Assembly: GCA_003116995.1 (NCBI GenBank)
Contig: BDSL01000077.1
Span: forward strand, 372,001-436,000
Direction: 5' to 3'
Source of the DNA: Yamagishiella unicocca
Lineage: Eukaryota > Chlorophyta > Chlorophyceae > Chlamydomonadales > Volvocaceae
Length of the DNA: 64,000 bases
Under the pieces are notes generated by a model that did not search any database, was not told the origin of the DNA, and saw only the letters and a list, made by a program, of their open reading frames with translations. A program made the position numbers and the translations under genes. Of the stretch, positions 59,111 through 64,000 are shown piece after piece (the first letter of the stretch is position 1; each line of letters starts with the position of its first letter).

Positions 59111-59314
59111 CTACATGCAGAAGACAAATACATCCCAATCCGCACCAGCAGTGATCGTTCCGAAGGTAGCACCAGCAGCGGCGTAGCAGGCGACGACCAA
59201 CGCGTTGCAGCCGGTCTGGCAGATCCCGTAGGCCAGTGGGCCAGCGGAGGCGGTGCCGATAGCTGTAGCGATGACCGCAAAGCAAAGGAGTGCCTTGAAA
59301 GCCTTGCAGGCCAT
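59111..59314 (-). CDS. Small secreted protein with ICQTGCN motif, possibly 3'-truncated
   Basis: 67-residue open frame: signal peptide MACKAFKALLCFAVIATAIG cleaved after TASA, then GPLAYGICQTGCNALVVACY and AAAGATFGTITAG. The mature part resembles a widespread but uncharacterised family of tiny Cys-rich secreted proteins from algae, fungi and animals. As I recall them, these usually continue with a second Cys cluster. Here the frame ends ADWDVFVFCM. A donor GTGCGG right after TITAG (phase 1) suggests the last ten codons may be intron. A possible second exon follows an acceptor at about 59094, though it does not restore the usual tail. No function is known. Confidence 0.6.
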   Translation of the reverse strand: MACKAFKALLCFAVIATAIGTASAGPLAYGICQTGCNALVVACYAAAGATFGTITAGADWDVFVFCM

Positions 59315-61174
59315 TTGGACTCTTTAACGAAGCGACGAAGCAGTGTCGACGGACCCTTTCGAGGTGCTGGCCAAGGACGGTGGTGCAGGTTAGCCGACGG
59401 TCTTATGCAGGCCTTGATGTAAACCACTGCTATTGCCGGCTTGCAGACGAGCAGAGCGTTTGGCTTTATTTTGCCATTCCCATTGTTTATATAGCGAGGT
59501 AACTCACGGGAGGGCTCACGGGGAGGGCTAACGCGTCACGGCTAGGGCTCACGGGAATGCAACCTACTCACGGCTAGGGCTCACGGGAATGCAATCTACG
59601 GAATTTGCACCCATCCCGCCTGAATTTCCTAATGCATAAAAGTTGATTCATGTATCATGGGCATTGCTCTGTACAGCGCGGTTCCTTTCTCGACCAAGTC
59701 CGTGTGCCTCGACGGCAGGAAATGCATTAAGTTGCGAACGCGGGTACCTCACTTTAGTCTACCAAAGTAGCAAATTCCTTGTAAGTAGCAAGTTGTTTTG
59801 AGGAGACCCCAGTTCAACGCACAAAGAAGCAGCAGCAGCCCGCGGTGCGGTATAAGCCGCAGCGCTATGCTCGCGCGCTTCAGCTCTCAAAGCGCTTTCA
59901 AGAGTTAGTACAGCTTGCGGAGGGCACTCTGGCCTTCGCTGCCAACATCCAGAGTCCGTCCAACACGACCTGGCCTACTATGTAGCCTATGTGGCCTACT
60001 ACCGCAGACGCGGATATCGCTTCAACCAGATGCTTCCCACAAATCACTTGTAGCCAAAAAACAAAAACAGGAATGGCGGGCATAGCACTGCGAACGGGCC
60101 ATGAGGCTGTCTAGGCCTGCCAGGTAATGCCTGCCGCGTTCTTTCCCTGCCTCCGCGCGCCCTTTCAATACCTTCGTCCATCGCACCGGCGACCCGCAAT
60201 ATGCTAAAAGCGGACCGCAACTTTGTTGATCACTCGACAACCGCTTTTGTACCCACAACCCGCCCAGCGGGGTGGAACGTGCACCACTGTACCGCTTTCG
60301 TCCCTTCCTGTGCTGGACGCAGTTCCGGAACCAAATCGTACGGCGAAAACGACCGGGCGGGGGTCATAACGAACGACGGGGGAAACAAACTCCGCCGAGC
60401 CGGGCTGGCCATATGACTGGCCATCGGACACAACACGATACCGTAGTCGGCTAGGCGGGCGTCTCTTCCACTCGACGCTCACAGCACTGCCGCTGAGACG
60501 CATGCCCCAAATGAAGGACAGCCGCGGATGGCTGAGTAGTGGGCCCTAACTGCCTCATCCGCGGCTGATGGCCGCCAGGTCTCTACTTCATACACTGGTA
60601 CCTGCACGCGTTGGATCAGGTCACGAGGCGGGCGGCCGAGCGTTATGTCACGTCAACGAAACGGCATGACCTCGGGGGGCTCTGCTTACTGACCACCGTA
60701 GCTTGCGTTTGGGTCCGTTGATCATGGCGGGCGGGATCAGGTCAGTCAGACATGGTCGTGTGTTCGCGCGTGCCCCAGCTCGCGCATGGACGAGCAGCCT
60801 GGAACACGATCCCATGCCGTACACCCTGGCCACTCCTGCCCCGTCTGGACACCACGCAGGTAGGCCTGCCGTGCGGCTGCTCGTCCCTGAAGGCGTACGG
60901 CAATCGCTGCCCGCCTCACCCGCCACCTCTGCACGGCCTTGGGACGAGCGCGCCTCCTCCTCCCGCAACCGCCGCAACCGTCCAACGACCGCAGCCCTCG
61001 GAACCGGATATGGATACGTGTTTTCCTTTACTGCAAGCAAGCCGCTACGCGAAACTCCCTTTTTGGAAATGAACAGTCCCGGCGGCATGCAGCGCTTGCG
61101 TGCTGTGTGCTATGCTGTGCGTGTGCTGTGCGCTATGTGCGCGTGTGCTGTGTGTGTGTGTCACCATGCACTTC
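59315..61174. other. Intergenic region
   Basis: It lies between the small secreted protein gene (-, start 59314) and the end of the J-domain gene (-, stop 61175). It should contain the promoter of the former and the 3' UTR of the latter. A duplicated CACGGCTAGGGCTCACGGGA motif occurs at about 59540-59595. No gene with recognisable features; the open frames here look random. Confidence 0.5.
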
Positions 61175-63633
61175 TCACTTGTTGTTTAGCTCCTTGGTGA
61201 TCTCCTCAGCCAGCACCTGCCACCTGCGCGGCTTGTTCACCTGGCACAGACACGTTGGGGGAGTTGCTGCGGCGTCTTGGAGGACGATAGGGGCGAGGGT
61301 ACGCCGAGGGGTTGAGGAAGGGCAGCGCCCTACGGACACCCTGCCCCTACATACGCATGTCCGGGCGATGATACATAGCACTGGACGCAGTCGATTCGGC
61401 CGCCTCCCCACCAAAGCAGCCGCAACGTTGCCACTAGGGACACCTAGCCGCCTACTGCCCCCCAGCGCGGGGTGTACGTACGGCACCCATGTACGGCTCG
61501 TGCGCGCGCCGCTACTGCTCCCACTGCCACCACTGCCGCTACCGCCACTCCTGCCGCTCCTGCCACTCCTGCCACCCCCCCAAGTCATCCATCGCGCACT
61601 CACCTGCTTGTCCGGGTGGTAGGTGATGACGGCCTTGCGAAGCGTGTCCTTGATGTTGTCGCCGCTCACCGCCTCTTGCGTGAGGGTGACGGGCAGGGTG
61701 CCGGGCTGGGGGTGCTTCTCGTACACGTGTCGCAGCAGCTCGTGGGCGCCCTAGAGGCGGGGAGGTGGGAAGGTTGGGGAGGTGGGGAGGTGGGGAGGTG
61801 TCAGGGACGTAGGTGTGAAGTTGCGGAGGTGCGGAGATGTCTCGCTATGAGGGAGCTAGCTCCTAAACGAACGCTCAAACGTCTCCCAGCCAGCCTCACT
61901 CCACTTTGCGTCCTTCAGCTAGGCTTCGGCGCAGCCCACCGCACCTCCTTTGCCCCTGTCCGTGATCCACGTTCGCTGCTGCCACAGAGTACCCAGATCG
62001 AATCCTGCCAGGTGCGCTAGCTGCCACATCACAACGCCCCGCGGCGCCCAGCCCGTGTCGTCGTCGCACCTTTGCTGCCGCCTTGCGCAGCGCCTCTATC
62101 TCGGGCGCCAGCTGCTCTATGAACGGCGCGCGAGCTGCATTCGCAGCCCGCTCATCCGCGGCCGCCTGCTCCTCCTGCGCCTTCAGGATTGCCTGGCGGG
62201 CTTCCTGGTACCAGTCCGTGTCGTTCACCTGGGAATAGGGCCACGGGGGATTCGAGGAAGACCCGTGGATGCGAAGGGGGACGGGAGGGAGGGGTTGGCG
62301 GACGCGGCAGTGGGGACAACACGAAAGTCGACCCAGTGCGGCTCTATCTGCGCTGGATCGCATGCATCCAGCCCTGGTCGCCCCAGGTCAGCCATACATC
62401 TTGGGTAAGGAGGAAGCTGGGAGGGTGAGCAAAATACGTACACCCAGTGCTCCCGCACGCCCTCTTCCGGCGGCCCCAGCAGCCGCTGTATGTTCGTGTT
62501 TGCTTGTGCACGCCACCGCCGTACGGTCTCGCCGTACGGCACTCACCACTCTCGGCATCAGCGCCACGCCCAGGTCCAGCACCTGCCGGTAGTGCGCCAG
62601 GCCCCGCTCCGTCATTCGGAGTATGTTGCAGTACAGGAAGCCCAGGGAGCGGTGCGCTCGGGCCTCTGACTCTAAGTCGTGGTCGCGGGCAAAGGCGATG
62701 GCCTGGGGGGGAGGGAAGGCGGAGGCGGAGGCAAGCTGCTTGAATAGGGCAAGTAAGCGTTCAACAAAGAGCTGCACAAGCACGACAGGAGCTACGATAA
62801 AGAGTCGGAGTCAGGAAGGCTAGGGTGCGTGCAGCTTGGGACCCGCCGGTAGCAAAAGTAAGGCCCGGCATTGGCGGGCCTTCTGCCCACCAGACCTGTA
62901 GATAGGCATGGGACGGTACACCGCAGATAGATGTGGGTCGATGCGTCGGGACAAAGACCTTCCCCCACCAAAACCAAAACCCGCAATCGCACAATCGCGC
63001 CACCCCATCACCTCCTTGTAAAAGTCCGTCACGACCCGCAGCCCCTCCATGTCCAAGCTCTCCGAGTCGTCCAGCACCCGCTTCATCATGGAGTCTGCCA
63101 TGTGCCGCGCCTGCAAGTGATGAGGTAGGGCGCACACGTGCGCCAGGCAGCTGTAAGCATGAAAAGGCATAACCGCGGATAGCAGGAAGGTGCAAGAACC
63201 CCAGCTTATAGCAGCAGTGTGCATGAGCGACATTAGCAGCGTGCATGAGCGGCAGCAGCGGCATGGACGAGCTGCGGCAGCGGGCAGTGCGTAGCCCAGG
63301 GCTCGCAGCAGTAGCAGCAGCAGCAGAAGTAGCAGTGCGGGTAACAGCAGCAACAACAGCAGCGGCCCAGCAGGTCCGGGATTCGCTGGGCGCTTGGGAG
63401 TACGCGAGTGAGGCAAGAAGCCCATCGGCCACCGGGCATCAACCGCCGGCAAGCTGGGCGTCCCTCTCAAGACTGTATGTATCGGCTACACACGCCAGGA
63501 CGTCCTTCCTGCCCCTCCCCCCTCCTCGCGGCCGCATGCTGTCGGCTGCTCGGGTGGTTCCGTCCCCACCCACCTGCACGCTCCTGCAGATAGACTCGCA
63601 GATGTGGGCAGCCTCCAGCAGAGACTCGGCCTC
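61175..63633 (-). CDS. Helical-repeat (TPR-like) protein with C-terminal J-domain, 3' portion
   Basis: Putative co-chaperone. Exons (minus): 63633-63574, 63110-63012, 62702-62547, 62485-62444, 62228-62070, 61750-61604, 61240-61175 (TGA); 242 residues, all exons phase 0. The 5' part lies beyond the right edge. The first exons give helix pairs typical of TPR-type repeats (EAESLLEAAHICESICRS, DFYKEAIAFARDHD, ESEARAHRSLGFLYCNILRM). A charged helix AILKAQEEQAAADERAANAA comes next. The C-terminus is TLRKAVITYHPDKQVNKPRR then WQVLAEEITKELNNK; it contains the HPD tripeptide that contacts Hsp70. A J-domain at the extreme C-terminus behind helical repeats is an uncommon order. Repeat type and client are inferred only; the J motif is clear. 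Confidence 0.8.
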
Positions 63634-64000
63634 CTGCGGGGCGCATGTGGGCCGAGGAAGGGAATGGTGAACCGCATATTTTAGGGGTTAGGGGTTAGGG
63701 GTTTTAGAGTTTCATGGTTGAGGGTTCTTAAACAGTTATGTATCTGTTACACAATAGCCACACAGTGGACCACGGTCTCTGGTGACAGGGTACACCCGGG
63801 TCACCCAGCCCTGCTCCCGACTGCCGTGCTGGGTAGGTACATCCGTACTGCCGCGCCTCCCAGGCGCCTCGCGTCGTACAGCAGGCTCCCTAGAGTCTGA
63901 AGCCCTAGAACCCTAAGACCCTGCACCCTCCCTGGTTGCCACCGGGGAAAAGTACCTCTTACCCTCGCCCTCCCTTTCCCCGAAGGGGAACGAAATTACA
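63634..64000. other. Intron or 5' flank of the J-domain gene at the window edge
   Basis: Sequence upstream of the last recognisable exon on the minus strand, presumably intron. It includes telomere-like TTTTAGGGGTTAGGGG at 63677-63708. I see no further exon with support. Confidence 0.4.
63677..63708 (+). repeat. Interstitial telomere-like repeat
   Basis: ATTTTAGGGGTTAGGGGTTA... resembles the volvocine telomere unit TTTTAGGG, imperfectly. Scattered CCCTAAAACC/CCCTAAGACC strings follow at about 63902-63920 in the opposite sense. Confidence 0.4.

Noticed and set aside
59898..60083. Small minus-strand hydrophobic frame (MPAIPVFVFWLQVICG...)
   Set aside because: It is a short isolated frame with no start context, splice support or recognised relatives.

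Overview
The window is nuclear DNA of a eukaryote, most likely a chlamydomonadalean/volvocine green alga. Genes are GC-rich and broken into many short exons with GT-AG (and some GC-AG) introns. Candidate 3' ends carry TGTAA, the volvocine poly(A) signal. Introns are packed with minisatellites, and secreted Pro-rich extracellular-matrix-type proteins are present. I rebuilt nine spliced genes exon by exon. In every model the intron phases add up to one uninterrupted reading frame, which is the main support for the models.

Layout: (1) 356-8303 (+), 3' part of a P4-type ATPase (lipid flippase), running in from the left edge. (2) 10228-12389 (-), secretory PDI-like protein with a CRGC active site. 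(3) 12878-13903 (+), plastid-type thioredoxin with WCGPC, head-to-head with (2). (4) 16241-19636 (-), CbbY-like HAD phosphatase. (5) 20193-25680 (+), C-terminal-motor kinesin-14, head-to-head with (4). (6) 27440-32567 (+), four-helix Orai-like putative Ca2+ channel with minisatellite-filled introns. (7) 33133-33922, cluster of tRNA-derived SINE-like elements. (8) 34533-43851 (+), secreted Pro-rich protein whose two-exon cassette sits in a 2,545-bp unit repeated three times in tandem; each unit also carries an antisense dynein heavy chain fragment. (9) 43923-55413 (+), secreted protein of about 1,783 residues with five fucolectin/F5-8C-like domains and a C-terminal parallel beta-helix. (10) 56629-56729 (-), U6 snRNA. 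(11) 59111-59314 (-), small secreted Cys-containing protein. (12) 61175-63633 (-), 3' part of a helical-repeat protein ending in a J-domain, running off the right edge.

This is not an operon-like locus. The connected parts are the two redox-fold genes that may share a promoter, and the two adjacent secreted-protein genes whose domain-boundary introns are all phase 1, typical of exon shuffling. The most novel-looking material is the lectin/beta-helix protein and the triplicated cassette. Starts, and any untranslated or very short exons, remain uncertain without transcripts.
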